Shown here: positions 41,001-48,895 of the stretch, piece by piece | Layout of the letters: each line of letters starts with the position of its first letter | Numbering within the stretch: position 1 is the first letter of the stretch | Assembly: GCF_040802235.1 (NCBI RefSeq) | Contig: NC_133166.1 | Coordinates: forward strand, 117,504,991-117,568,990 | DNA length: 64,000 bases | DNA from: Manis javanica | Lineage: Eukaryota; Chordata; Mammalia; Pholidota; Manidae | Direction of reading: 5' to 3' | Translations under genes and position numbers: made by a program | Notes under the pieces: generated by a model | Seen by the model: the letters and a program-made list of their open reading frames with translations, nothing else | What the model was told of the DNA's origin: nothing | Database searches by the model: none

Positions 41001-44000
41001 GACAGTGACTGCAATGGAGTATGGGAAGGGACTCTATAATATGGCTGATTGTAGTAACTACATTGTTTTTCATATGAAACCTTCATAAGGGTGTACATCA
41101 ATAATACCTTAATAAAATTACATAAAAATATTAAAGTATAGGAAAAGTTAATTTTATTAGATCTCTAGAATTAGGGAAGGACTCTTTAAAATTAAATGGA
41201 ATAAAATAAATTATCAAAGAAAAGTGCTCTAAGTTTGAATACATAATAATTTAATGCATATTGAAAAAAGGCAGACCAACTGGGGAAAATATCTCAGGGA
41301 TCATAGTACACATCAGGATAATGTATTTGTTTACTTCCTGAAGGGTGACTATATTCTAAAGTAAAGGCCCCTAATAGTTCATTGCAAAGAAACTAGTAGA
41401 TGAACAAATATGGGAGAAAGCTTGGTCTAACTAATAATAAAAGAAAAGCAAAATAATGAGCTACCATTAAAATTTTAAGTGTGTTAAATATCCAAAAGAA
41501 TGCAAAATTATTACATATAAAAAAGAATATTCCTAATGTATACATGTAAGGTATGAAGCATAAGATAATGAACATCATGGACCCATTATCCAACTTAATA
41601 TCTAGAACCAGAATTGGCAAACTTTTTCTATAATGGAGTAGTAGTAAATATTATGTTTTGTGGGCTATACAACTACTCAGTTTTGCTCTTGTAGTAAGAA
41701 AACAGCCAGACAATATGCAAATTAATGGACATGGTTGTGTTTCAATAAAACTTTATAAATACAGTTAGTCTGTATTTGGCCTAAGGGCTGTGGTTTGCCA
41801 ATCCCGTGTCTATTACCAGTACTATTTCCTCTTCCTGTGTGCTTCTTCCCTGCCCTGTCTTGCTGCCTCCCTACAAAAATAACCGCTATTTTACTAAATT
41901 TTGTTTATCCTGCTTTTGAAATTAAAAAAAAACTATTACTTGTATTTGAGTTACTTAGTAGTCTGTTGTTAAGTTATAAAAATATAGTATGTGGCCAACT
42001 TGCATTTTCACGGTTTTATTTCTAAGATTATCTGTATTACCACATGTAGTTGTATTTCCTTCACTTTTCATTGTATAATAGTGCCTTATGTGAAAATAAC
42101 ACTTTTACTCTTAATGAAAATTTGTGCTTTTCAGGTTTTTACTATAATGAACAGTGCTGCCTTGAATATTCTGTGTAAATGGTTGTACAGGAGTTTCCCA
42201 AGAGTGTGTGATTAAAAGTGGGATTGCTGAGCGCTGCAACATATTGTATATCCTCACTTTACTGGGTAACACAAAATTGTTTTCCACAGTGGCTGTTCAG
42301 TGTATACTCCCATCAGTGTATATAAAATATCCAGCCCCCTTCCACTATGCAACTTAATTTAGAAGCTCATTTTGCCCCAGGTGTAGTCACCCCCTTGCAG
42401 TGAATGGACCCACATAAGCCACAGCACCACTGGTACTGAGCTCACTGCTCTGGATTCAGCTTTGTCCTGACAGCTGCTCAGCTCCTGGCAGCTCCCTTGT
42501 CCAGCAGTGCAGTGGAATATGTTTTATGCAGGATCTTGTTAGGACTAAGGGTCCTTTCCTTCCAGATTAGAATCTAATCTCTAGATCTAATGTCTAATTT
42601 AGAGACAAGATTTTCTAGTCTTTGGTACTGTCAGAAGCAGATGTCCGAAGATACCATTTTTCACTAATCAAGTCAGTAAAGAATGAAAAACAGTAAAATC
42701 CTTTAGTGTGTTGAGGGTAGTAACCAAGCTGCCTTATACATTGATTGTAGGTGTATGAATTGGTGCAGTCGTCTACCAAAACATATATATGTGTGGCAAT
42801 ATGTAAGATATAAGTGCCTTAATAAGGAAGGAGGATATTTTAAATATTAATTGTGGTTATCTGATGGTGGAATTTATTCTTTATTTTCTTTGAAGAAAAT
42901 TTTTTTTAATGGTGGGCTTTATTCTGATGTTTTTTTTCTTTTTAAAAATAGTTTTGGATGTTTTCCAGGAATCTGCAGTCATTATAATATCTGATAATTC
43001 CTCTTAGAGGACCACATTATCTAAAGAAATGAAAGTAACCTGAAGATTTGTCATGCAGAGATTTTTATGGTGATATCTGTAATTGGAAAAATTTAGAAAC
43101 CACTAAATTTTTGTTTTATTCACTGCTTTATCCCCAACTGTTATAGCAATGCCAGCCACAAAAAGATTCTCAGAAACTGTTAAATGAATAAATGAAATAA
43201 GATTGTCTCAATTTTATAAGTTAGGGTTATGGAGTGTTGAAGTAAAGATCTATCTGGGTGTGGGTCCTACCCACTTTCTTTTCAGTTGTTTGAATTAGTT
43301 GGGAACCTAGGAAGATGTTAGATTATTTCAGTCAGACTCCTTGTATTTTAATTCTCTTGTGTCTTGTTTGAATCAGGTAGTTCTCACTTTGAGGAACTAG
43401 TTCTCTTTAATGGGTCTCCTGAACCCTCTGTATGAACTTTGTAGAAGCTGCAAAGAAGCTGTCACCTGTTTTGAAATAGGAGCCTTTCCCCTTTGGGGTG
43501 GATATCTGAGAGATAATAGAAAATAAATGTTATGAAGTACCTGTGCATCTACTTCTTTTAACAAAAAATGAACAAAAAATGAAGCAAATGGATAAATAGT
43601 GATTTTTAATGGATTCAGGGGGAGCATGAGGGAGCAGTAAGCACCTGGCCTGAGAAAACTTGAGGGGTTGATAACGGATTTTTTGAAGACTTGGTCAATG
43701 ACATTTTTTAAAATGTGAAATTTCTTAAAAGAGAGAGTAGGCTGAATCTTCCAGAATGAAAACCAGGATAAGGATATTCTTTATATTCTCCTCTGGACTA
43801 CAGAGCACTTACTGGCACAAAAGAGAAGGATACAGTAAAGACACATGTGCAGAGATCCTGCAGCAACCTGGTCATAGCCAGAAAGCGTCAGACATCTGGC
43901 CTGGCACAACGCCCCCCACCCCCCACCCCACTCCCTACTTCCCACCCCTGCCTGATTTTCAACTAGCAAGTATAGAAACAACTGGATAGACTCTGAAGAT

Positions 44001-47000
44001 TGTATTTTATGCTAACCTTGGTTGAATAATTCTCTTTGGCTTATTGTTTCCTTCTTTGTGGTTCTGTGAGCAGATATTGCCAGTGAATTCAAAGATCAAT
44101 TACAGACTCTGATACCATTTGTATTAAATCCTGCTAACTTAATGGAAAAGGAGATCAATGGCTCAAAAGTCACCTGCCGAGGGCTATTGGAATATTTCAA
44201 GGTAATTATGGGTTTTATTATTAAAATGTTTGGCTTTGGGTAAAATTGATCTAGATTGTAAACTAACTTGAGTTTCGATTTAAAAGCTTAGGGGAAAGTT
44301 TCATGGGGAAGACGGTCAGTCTGCAGACTTAAGTGTCCTTCCAGGAGTGGGCCACAGGGTGGCAGTATTGGTCTAAGAACCAAATGGATGTTCTTTGCAC
44401 TTTCTTAGAGGAGTAATTACTGTGGCTAAAGGAAGATTGTTCCTCAAGGAAGATGGTGTGGACAGGAGGTGGTTAGGAAGTTGCTGTGAGTAGGAGACGG
44501 CACCTAGATGTGACACGACTACCTCAAGGCGGATGGTCACTCTGCCCACAGGCAGTGGTGAGGCCAGTGTGCATGGGGAGTCTGGTGGGAGTCCTAGCCG
44601 TGGTAGGCTCATGCTGCTTGAGAACATTTTAGTTCACTAAAATGCTAACATGCACTCAAAGGTGTGTTGTGTTTTTGCTAATTCCTGGGTGTTGATCTAG
44701 GTCTTTAGGAAAACACAGTTGTATGGTTACTGTTTTTTTTAAATTAAAGTATGACTGTGATAGAATGATGTTTTTCATATCATTTTTATGTTTAATCCTA
44801 AGGCATATATTAAAATTTACCAAGGAGAAGATCTGCCTCATCCCAAATCTATGCTCCAGGTGAGCATTTCTTTACATCCTAAATGATATCCTTGCATTAC
44901 TTGAGTTGAACTCTATACAGTAAGCAGAGGCCTTTAAGAAGAGAATGCTATATTGCTCCTTTCCCCTTAGGCTGATGTCTGTTTTCAGCACATTTTCCAT
45001 AAGTGACTGCTATTTGGTTTCTTGTAGTCTGTACTCGTGATGTAGTTAAAACAGAGCAGCCTATTGCTAGGCCTGGTCTTCCCACCAAACATTCTCTGGA
45101 AAATAGCTCTATCACAGCCAGGTAAAAAATGCCCAGTTATGTTAGACCAGGTCATTCTCCTGTTATTGTCTATTTTAGTAGAACATGGCCTGAAATCTAT
45201 TTACTTATCAGGTATTTTATTTTCAACATTTTGGTTTTTTCAAGACGTCATTTTGTTAAAACATATAATTTCAGACTTTCATGTTGTACATAGGCCATCT
45301 ATTTGCCAAATGTTTATTTCTGTAGTGGCCAAACTTCTTCACAGAGAACTTAGGATTGATGTTGTAGAGATAAATTTTTTTCCTTCTTTTATGACTTACA
45401 TCTATTTCTTAACACTTACAATTGGAGCAAAGGAAATAATATTTTCTGAGGGTTAGTGTATGATGAAGAGTCTTATTTATAAGAATATTTGTTGGCAGAA
45501 AATTTGGCAGAAACAGTATATTTTATTTCATAAATTGGGCTTTGTGGAAACCTTAGAAAACAGGATAATGCAAAAGGAAGAATGGGAATAGAGTGAGAGG
45601 AAGTTTTTACTTGGTTACTTGTGGGAGGTGTTAAAAGAAGAAGGATTTATAGTTTATGCTTTCCTATCTTAAAAGGCCACCGCTGAAGCCAACAATTTAG
45701 CAGCTGCAGCCTCTGCCAAGGACATTTATTATAACAACATGGAAGAGGTATGTTGGGCATATGATTTACTCTGACATAACCTGGGCATTGTTGCTGACTT
45801 CAAAAGCCCGAACTTGATTCTGGTTAATGTATCTTACGATGATGAGGCAACACAGCTGTACTCAGGTAATTCTGTTAATCTGGGCCTTCTAATTACCATT
45901 TCTAACCAAGGCTTTCTTAGAGCATCACTGCTGTCCCTGATCAATACCACCCTGGTTATTTAAATGTGCTTTTCAGTAGAGTGAACCCAGACTTTATTGG
46001 TCTTGGTCATCATTTGAAAGTTAATTTCTAATATCTTAAAATATTCTAACCTTTTCAGGGATTCGATTATGTTATTTTGCACTTGCGTTTGAAGAGATCT
46101 TCAACACATTTGTGTCTTTATGCTTTTTAGGTTTGTGGGGGAGAGAAACCCTATTTGTCTCCAGACATTCTAGAGGAGAAGCATTGTGAATTCAAACACC
46201 TTGCTCTGGACCATTTTAAGAAGACCAAGAAGATGGGTGGGAAGGATTTTAGCCTTCGTTACCAGCAGGAGTTGGAGGAGGAAATCAAGGAACTCTATGA
46301 GAACTTCTGCAAGCACAATGGTAGCAAGAATGTCTTCAGCACCTTCCGAACCCCCGCTGTGCTCTTCACAGTCATCGTGGCTTTGTACATAGCCTCCGGC
46401 ATCACTGGCTTTGTTGGGCTTGAGGTTGTGGCCCAGCTGTTCAACTGTATGGTTGGACTGCTGTTAATAGCGCTTCTCACCTGGGGGTACATCAGGTATT
46501 CTGGTCAATATCGTGAGCTGGGCGGAGCTATCGATTCTGGTGCAGCATATGTATTAGAACAGGTAAGTGGTGCCAGCTAAGGAGGCTGAGAATTGATAAT
46601 GGACAGATATCTATGCTTCTACTGTAAAATATCTCTGGGAGAGTTTCATAGTAAAGGAAGGTCTGAGAAATGGCTGCTCGCCATTTTTTTTCTGGTAGGC
46701 ATTATGCATTATCCTTCTCTGGAATATTAGCATTTATTCCTAATATTTTGTTTTCATGCCTAAAAGCTGCCCTTTAATGCAAAAAAATTTCCAACATAGA
46801 CATATTATGTTCCTCATGGAAAACTTCTAACTGCATATTCCTCAGACACAATTCCTTTGTGATTCCCCATTTAGTTTGCTTTACTGAGAAAAACAGGAGC
46901 TTGACAAAATCTGAGTCCTACTGATCTGCTAATGGATGGCATCTTTCAATGAAATCTTCCAGAAAGTGAATAGTTTTTTTTTTTTGAAATTCACATGATC

Positions 47001-47403
47001 TTCAAGTTTACAGATCCTTGAGACTCTTAATTGATTTATTTTCCTGAGTAGCATGAACAGATCAGTTACATTAGAAGCTGTGGCAAAGCCAGGAGAGCTG
47101 CCCAGCCCACCCAGAACAGAGCAGAGGCTCAGCCAGCTCCCTGAGGAGTCCACTGGTGCCACAGGCTACCCTGACCCCTGGGTTTTCATTCCCCTGTTGT
47201 CTGCAGCACACTAATGATATAGATGAAGATTTTTAAAGTTTACCTCCGAGAACTTACTTTTTTGATGTTGTGCTGTATTTTATTAATTTACATGTTGAAT
47301 AAATGGACTTTTGCAGGCGTCTTCTCATATCGGTAATTCTACTCAGGCTGCTGTGAGGGATGCGATTGTTGGGAGACCACCCGTGGACAAAAAAGCTCAA
47401 TAG
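11455..47403 (+). CDS. ATL3: ATL3, atlastin GTPase 3 (13 coding exons joined)
   Basis: Atlastin-3 is a dynamin-superfamily GTPase of the ER membrane that drives homotypic fusion of ER tubules; it is also reported as a GABARAP-binding ER-phagy receptor. Coding exons: 11455-11500, 20747-20961, 21097-21240, 25728-25832, 26327-26377, 32848-32904, 33694-33786, 34448-34586, 44074-44201, 44803-44859, 45676-45747, 46131-46562, 47317-47403. Together they give 1626 nt, 541 residues plus stop, with no frameshift, equal to the human length I recall. The protein shows a P-loop GAFRKGKS (67-74), switch-1 Thr117, G3 DTQG (142-145), G4 RDW (213-215), a helical middle domain (about 320-440), two hydrophobic segments forming a membrane hairpin (about 445-466 and 468-490), and a C-terminal tail ending DKKAQ. 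Tyr192 and Pro338, the sites of human sensory-neuropathy substitutions (Y192C, P338R), are both wild-type. Paralogues ATL1 and ATL2 are unlikely because the N-terminus MLSPQR and the C-terminus are ATL3-like. Confidence 0.97.
13010..13130 (-). mobile_element. LINE-1 3' UTR fragment, reverse
   Basis: A T-rich start is followed by AAATTGAAGTATAGTTGATC and a stretch ending near the words AATATAGAAAGATGTTGCAG. This is the same 3' UTR type as the antisense L1 at 29.9-30.3 kb. It is short and 5'-truncated. Confidence 0.7.
14358..14567 (+). mobile_element. MER20 (hAT-type non-autonomous DNA transposon)
   Basis: Starts CAGTAGTTCTTAACTCAGAG and ends GGTTGAGAAACCCTCG, the degraded inverted ends of MER20. 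Between them lie the diagnostic GCTACTGGCATCTAGTGGGT and AGAGGCCAGGCTGCTAAA blocks. Nearly full length (about 210 bp). Confidence 0.85.
15670..15850 (-). repeat. MIR-like remnant, reverse
   Basis: Contains a GAGGAAACTGAGACACAGAG block followed by a TTACTCATGCTGTTAG block, typical of reversed MIR cores; diverged. A similar weaker remnant lies at 16020-16190. Confidence 0.55.
17075..17190 (+). repeat. 3' or 5' end of an ancient interspersed repeat (LINE-2-like)
   Basis: Matches the mammalian-wide pattern of a CAAATATTGG-like start, a GGGCACTATTCTGGG block, a ggGGATATAACATTG block and then CTCATAGAGCTTACATTTTA. The same pattern appears at 8890-9020 and, weaker, at 6340-6460. I cannot settle the family name. 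Confidence 0.55.
19297..19350 (+). repeat. Three perfect copies of an 18-bp unit
   Basis: The unit CTTCCCTGGGACAGCAAG occurs at 19297-19314, 19315-19332 and 19333-19350 with no mismatch. The array keeps any reading frame because 18 is a multiple of three, but no gene is apparent around it. Confidence 0.95.
20000..20700 (-). mobile_element. Old LINE-1 fragments, reverse, next to ATL3 exon 2
   Basis: Contains reversed ORF2/3'-end words such as GTTGATGGACATCTGTGTTG and CCTAGGAGTAGAATTGCTGG, then a reversed ORF2 stretch with TTTTATTGAAATC-like words. Heavily diverged. Its right end comes within about 50 bases of the exon 2 acceptor. Confidence 0.65.
20747..20961 (+). CDS. ATL3: ATL3 coding exon 2 (residues 16-87, P-loop)
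   Basis: Acceptor ATATAG at 20741-20746, donor CAG|GTAAGA. It opens by completing Gly16, then D-T-M19. It carries the G1 motif GAFRKGKS at residues 67-74, where the Arg within the loop is the atlastin-type catalytic arginine. The end is phase 0. Confidence 0.97.
21097..21240 (+). CDS. ATL3: ATL3 coding exon 3 (residues 88-135, switch 1)
   Basis: Acceptor CTCTAG, donor AAG|GTAAGG. Encodes the segment [20 protein letters not shown], which contains switch-1/G2 Thr117 and the conserved Arg109. It is separated from exon 2 by only a 135-base intron. Confidence 0.97.
21870..24690 (-). mobile_element. Cluster of old antisense LINE-1 fragments
   Basis: At least four reversed L1 pieces in tandem: 21870-22310, 22430-22930, 22945-23640 and 23730-24690. 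Each repeats the same reversed landmark series (a CCATTCATC-type word, GAATAATGTTGCCACTGAG or TAGTGCTGCAGTGAATAC, and an AAGTGGGATTGTCAGATC or AGTGGAATTGCTGGG word). That shows they are separate insertions or duplicates, not one element. All are frame-broken. Confidence 0.75.
23654..23703 (-). mobile_element. Tiny LINE-1 3'-end insertion (about 50 bp)
   Basis: A T-rich run followed by GGTATCATTAATCTACAATT, the same 3' terminus as the young L1 at 9311-10037. Flanked by TGATGAATACCTCTT (23641) and TGATGAGTACCTTTT (23704), an imperfect target-site duplication. It inserted into an older L1. Confidence 0.75.
25728..25832 (+). CDS. ATL3: ATL3 coding exon 4 (residues 136-170, G3 DTQG)
   Basis: Acceptor TTTTTTTTAG, donor CAG|GTGAAG. 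Encodes [15 protein letters not shown], with the switch-2/G3 DTQG motif at 142-145. Confidence 0.97.
25833..26326 (+). other. ATL3: ATL3 intron 4
   Basis: 494 bases of AT-rich sequence; no repeat or gene recognised. Confidence 0.8.
26327..26377 (+). CDS. ATL3: ATL3 coding exon 5 (residues 171-187)
   Basis: 51 nt, acceptor TTTCTAG, donor CAG|GTATGT. Encodes [17 protein letters not shown], part of the GTPase domain. The length is a multiple of three with phase-0 borders. Confidence 0.96.
26520..26940 (+). repeat. Fragment of a long ancient interspersed repeat
   Basis: Contains GGTCAGAGAAGGCC, TTTTGAGCAAAGGAGTGG, GGATCACTCTGGCTG and GAAGCTACTGTGATAACCCA in the order typical of one widespread old mammalian element. 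The same series recurs at 32010-32720. I do not commit to a family name. Confidence 0.6.
27583..29185 (-). mobile_element. MaLR/ERVL-type solo LTR, reverse, split by a minisatellite
   Basis: The left part (27583-27785) has GGCTGCTGTAACAAAGTACC and CACAGTTCTGGAGGCTGGAA, the reversed 3' end of a mammalian MaLR-class LTR. The right part (29038-29185) has GGATTAGGGCCCATCATAAT and AAGACCCCATTTCCATTAAG, the expected continuation. The minisatellite occupies the middle. No viral coding sequence is present; this is only a decayed LTR. Confidence 0.7.
27776..29037 (+). repeat. 28-copy minisatellite with a 32-bp core and variable (TG)n spacers
   Basis: The core (TTAGCGTTAGCTGTAGCGCC followed by TCCGCCTCTGCG) is repeated with TG runs of about 4 to 10 repeats between copies, so the unit length is about 40-52 bp. 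I count 28 cores. Variants are few: GCACCTCC in copy 12, an extra CTCCGC in copy 23, AGCATTAG in copy 24 and AGCGTTTG in copy 28. It ends in a longer pure (TG)n run at about 28985-29037. The first core is preceded by GCAGCTGTAGCTGTAGCGCC, an imperfect founder copy that merges into the LTR. Open frames across it are repeat artefacts. Confidence 0.97.
29280..29753 (-). mobile_element. LINE-1 5' UTR fragment, reverse, without its body
   Basis: Read leftward from 29753 it begins GAGGAGCCAAGATGGTGGCA, like the very 5' end of many mammalian L1s. It continues through a GC-rich stretch with CAGCTCCCAGCGGGAGGAGA and a GACACACAGTGCATGGTGTG block, then GGGACAAAAGAAAAGCGAGT. It breaks off near 29280, with no ORF1 or ORF2. 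The left limit is uncertain. Confidence 0.65.
29755..30430 (-). mobile_element. Antisense LINE-1, a younger piece within an older one
   Basis: 29755-29920 and 30345-30430 read as one reversed old L1 (TCATAAATTAATTGACCATG, then TATGCCAATACCATACC). Between them, 29930-30340 is another reversed L1 3' region (GATATACAGTCTTACTTTAG, TTAAATCCTTACCCCCACTA, GTGAAATCATACAGTATTTG). A short (TG)n run lies at the junction, 29925-29942. Confidence 0.65.
32010..32720 (+). repeat. Fragment of a long ancient interspersed repeat
   Basis: Carries AACACTACAGGCAGAAGGAG, GTTTGAGGAACAGCGAGG, AGCCACTGTGGCTGCTGT and TTAGGAGGCTATTGCAGTAT in the same order as the element at 26520-26940. It has a small local duplication of GCCTGGAAAGCTTT near 32250-32278. 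Confidence 0.6.
32848..32904 (+). CDS. ATL3: ATL3 coding exon 6 (residues 188-206, Tyr192)
   Basis: 57 nt encoding [19 protein letters not shown]. Tyr192 is the residue changed to Cys in a human hereditary sensory neuropathy. Both splice sites are weak: acceptor TATAAAG|C with a poor pyrimidine tract, donor CAG|GTAGAG. Phase 0 at both ends, so skipping would keep frame. Confidence 0.95.
32905..33693 (+). other. ATL3: ATL3 intron 6
   Basis: 789 bases, mostly occupied at the left by an hAT-type MER element; the rest shows nothing recognisable. Confidence 0.8.
32950..33240 (-). mobile_element. hAT-type non-autonomous DNA transposon
   Basis: Has paired ends GAGGTCAGCAGACTATAGCC and AAAGTTTGCTGACCCCTG, plus the internal AAGTTTAATTGGAACACAGC and CTGGCCCTTTACAGAAAAAG blocks known from a common MER family. 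A reversed relative lies at 41605-41806. The exact subfamily is not assigned. Confidence 0.65.
33694..33786 (+). CDS. ATL3: ATL3 coding exon 7 (residues 207-237, G4 RDW)
   Basis: Acceptor AAATAG, donor CAG|GTGAGT. Encodes [20 protein letters not shown] and onward, containing the RDW guanine-specificity motif (213-215) of the atlastin/GBP family. Confidence 0.97.
33787..34447 (+). other. ATL3: ATL3 intron 7
   Basis: 661 bases of unique-looking sequence, with no repeat or gene recognised. Confidence 0.8.
34448..34586 (+). CDS. ATL3: ATL3 coding exon 8 (residues 238-283, phase 1 end)
   Basis: Acceptor TTGGCAG, donor AAAG|GTGTGT. Encodes the end of the GTPase domain, including [11 protein letters not shown] with the G5-like loop near 266-269. 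One base of codon 284 is carried to exon 9. Confidence 0.97.
35250..35602 (-). mobile_element. LTR-like element of MaLR/ERVL type, reverse
   Basis: Has TGATGCTGTAACAAAATGCC, TATGGAGGCTGGAAGTCCAA and CTAATACCATCACCTTTAGG in the order expected of a reversed decayed LTR, ending near CAGACCATAGCACC. No coding remnant. A reversed MIR-like remnant follows at 35625-35780. Confidence 0.6.
36583..37027 (-). mobile_element. MaLR-type solo LTR, reverse
   Basis: Carries GGACTACTGTAACAAAGTAC, CTTCTTGTGGTTGCTGGCAG, CTCTCTCACATGGCC and CTCACCCTAATCTAGTATGA: the same family as the LTR at 27583-29185 but with an uninterrupted middle. It therefore shows what the minisatellite-bearing copy looked like before expansion. 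Confidence 0.7.
37340..37740 (+). mobile_element. Old LINE-1 fragment, forward
   Basis: Words such as TTAGGAAATTACTCTAATGA, TTGAGGAATTGGTTAAATTA and AATAAAATGCAGTCATGTGG fit the 3' part of an old L1M-type element. Diverged, with no open frame. Confidence 0.5.
39477..41129 (+). mobile_element. 5'-truncated LINE-1 (1.65 kb) with 13-bp target-site duplication
   Basis: Encodes the C-terminal part of L1 ORF2. Frame 39562-40083 contains motifs such as [20 protein letters not shown] and WGNDSLFSW, then stops; the tail continues in another frame (40532-40774, [19 protein letters not shown]). It ends with AATACCTTAATAAAATTACA and an A-rich tail. ATTAAAGTATAGG flanks it at 39464-39476 and 41130-41142. 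Near its start a 24-bp piece is duplicated in tandem (39481-39504, 39505-39528). Its 3' UTR differs from that of the L1 at 9311-10037, so it is another subfamily. Same strand as ATL3, so its AATAAA could act as a cryptic intronic polyadenylation signal. Confidence 0.92.
41605..41806 (+). mobile_element. hAT-type non-autonomous DNA transposon (relative of 32950-33240)
   Basis: Begins AATTGGCAAACTTTTTCTAT and ends TGTGGTTTGCCAATCCCGTG, with TTTCAATAAAACTTTATAAA inside; it is the reverse orientation of the element in intron 6. Confidence 0.65.
41960..42320 (-). mobile_element. Old LINE-1 fragment, reverse
   Basis: Contains TACTATAATGAACAGTGCTG, AAAAGTGGGATTGCTGAGCG and TTTTCCACAGTGGCTG, the usual reversed L1 ORF2-end landmarks. 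Confidence 0.6.
44074..44201 (+). CDS. ATL3: ATL3 coding exon 9 (residues 284-326)
   Basis: Acceptor GAGCAG, donor AAG|GTAATT. Completes Asp284 and encodes the linker from the GTPase domain into the helical middle domain ([19 protein letters not shown] and onward). Confidence 0.97.
44202..44802 (+). other. ATL3: ATL3 intron 9
   Basis: 601 bases; no repeat or gene recognised. Confidence 0.8.
44803..44859 (+). CDS. ATL3: ATL3 coding exon 10 (residues 327-345, Pro338)
   Basis: 57 nt encoding [19 protein letters not shown]; acceptor CCTAAG, donor CAG|GTGAGC. Pro338 is the second human sensory-neuropathy site (P338R) and is intact here. Confidence 0.96.
44860..45675 (+). other. ATL3: ATL3 intron 10
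   Basis: 816 bases. An open frame of 130 codons at 45064-45456 has hydrophobic, low-information composition and no recognisable domain; I regard it as chance. Confidence 0.75.
45676..45747 (+). CDS. ATL3: ATL3 coding exon 11 (residues 346-369)
   Basis: 72 nt, acceptor TTAAAAG, donor GAG|GTATGT. Encodes the alanine-rich helix [20 protein letters not shown] of the middle three-helix bundle. Confidence 0.96.
45748..46130 (+). other. ATL3: ATL3 intron 11
   Basis: 383 bases; nothing recognised beyond splice signals. Confidence 0.8.
46131..46562 (+). CDS. ATL3: ATL3 coding exon 12 (residues 370-513, membrane hairpin)
   Basis: The largest exon, acceptor TTTTTAG, donor CAG|GTAAGT. Encodes the rest of the helical bundle and two hydrophobic segments (about 445-466 and 468-490) that form the ER membrane hairpin, then [14 protein letters not shown] leading into the amphipathic tail. 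If the donor is not used, the frame ends after five more codons (VSGAS). Confidence 0.97.
46563..47316 (+). other. ATL3: ATL3 intron 12
   Basis: 754 bases; no repeat or gene recognised. Confidence 0.8.
47317..47403 (+). CDS. ATL3: ATL3 coding exon 13 (residues 514-541 and stop)
   Basis: Acceptor TTTTGCAG. Encodes the cytosolic C-terminal tail [20 protein letters not shown] and onward, ending DKKAQ and TAG at 47401-47403. Confidence 0.96.
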   Translation, partial: ASSHIGNSTQAAVRDAIVGRPPVDKKAQ

Positions 47404-48895
47404 CATCTTAACAAGACGACCCAGCAAGAGCACGCCCAGCCCCTCCTGATGTCTGGGTCTCCCCATGGCCACAGGTCCAGGTCTGGAGGAGCACAGATCT
47501 GGGGCCATCTGGGAAGAGCTGAAGTATGGCAGTAATAAATGAATAGACTTTTCCAGTGGTTTCAAATTCTTCAACACACTTGCGTTTCTCTAGGAAGCAT
47601 CTCTTTTCCTTGCTGATATAGATCCAAGCCTATGCCTATTTTCTTATTACTCTCTGCTTCGCGCACTTTATGGGGGAAAAAGCTAAAGGAAGAAAATGAA
47701 TATGCGGTTTTAAGTCCTTTATGTGCCACTTAGTGCCTTTTAAGATTGATTCTGTGTTTTTGAGGACATAATCAGTTGAAGATTGAGGATATCCTCATGA
47801 AAGATGCTGTTTTGGGGTGAAACTTGTCAGTTCTTTTATACATTACTCTTTTGGAAGGATTCCTTTTTTTTAAAGTTTACAAAACTTTCAAAGCTTCAGA
47901 ACTGAAGGCTGAAAATGATGCCATTATACTTTAAAAATCTTGAAATACTAGAGATTCCTGTTTGCCACATAGTTTGGAAAAATGATATTACATTTAATCT
48001 ACCATACGTTTAAGTTCTTTTACCTGACAGGTTGGCAGTTTTGTCTGGCCATACTTTTTTTTCCTGGCCTTTATAGAAAAGAGGCAAACATGCATTGAAG
48101 TACGAGAGTGGCTCATAATGAAAGGAATGAGCTTGATACGTTAAGAAAGAAATTTGAGTTGAAATGAACCACGTGACCTCTGATAAGTCACCTGGACTTG
48201 TGCCTTGGTCAGACCCGCTGTTTGTGGGTTTATATGCGCATATGTATTGTACATGGCTCACAATTGTCATTTGAGAGGTTTTGTTTTTGAGAGTTCTGCA
48301 TAAGAGCAGAACTTAATATTTAGGATTAGAGGAAAGACATTACCAAACATTACTGCTCTTAATTCATGTCCTGTTTCATGTGGCTTAGATATAAATCAGG
48401 TCTTCATCCAAAACGTTTATTTGTATTCTCCTTTGCACTAATATTTTTAATAATGAAGCTAAAATTACCGATTTTGCTTAGTGACTTTTCTTTATTTAAC
48501 TTTACTTGACTAGTCTGGTAGCTTTAAAATAGCTTTGCGTCAGTAAGGACCAAAGTCCCACACAAATATGGACAATATCTAGAATATCTGAAAATTCTTT
48601 TTTATTTACTTTGTGTGATATAAAAACATTTTATCTGTTAGTTGCCTTTTCCTTTGATTTATAATGATGAGTTATTGTTTATCTAAAATTTCATAAAACT
48701 TGCCAGCAAGTATTTACATAAACATTCAGGTATGCTTATCTTTTAGTTCTTTTTTTTTATCTTTTAATTCTTAAGATAATTAAATGTTTGTTGTGGGTGG
48801 GAGGGAGGTAGGGAGCTTAGGTAAAATCTGAATGCAGATTCTATACACATGAAATGTGGATGGAGGGTAGAAGGAAGTCTCTTAGCATGTGATCT

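Larger units (their letters stand above)
34587..44073 (+). other. ATL3: ATL3 intron 8 (9.5 kb)
   Basis: Contains two LTR-like elements (35250-35602, 36583-37027), a MIR-like piece (35625-35780), a 14-bp tandem duplication (37234-37261), an L1-like fragment (37340-37740), a younger L1 (39477-41129), an hAT element (41605-41806), an antisense L1 fragment (41960-42320) and a LINE-2-like end (43110-43200). No other gene seen. Confidence 0.7.

Noticed and set aside
45064-45456. 130-codon frame in ATL3 intron 10
   Set aside because: Hydrophobic AT-rich chance frame with no domain and no splice or promoter context.
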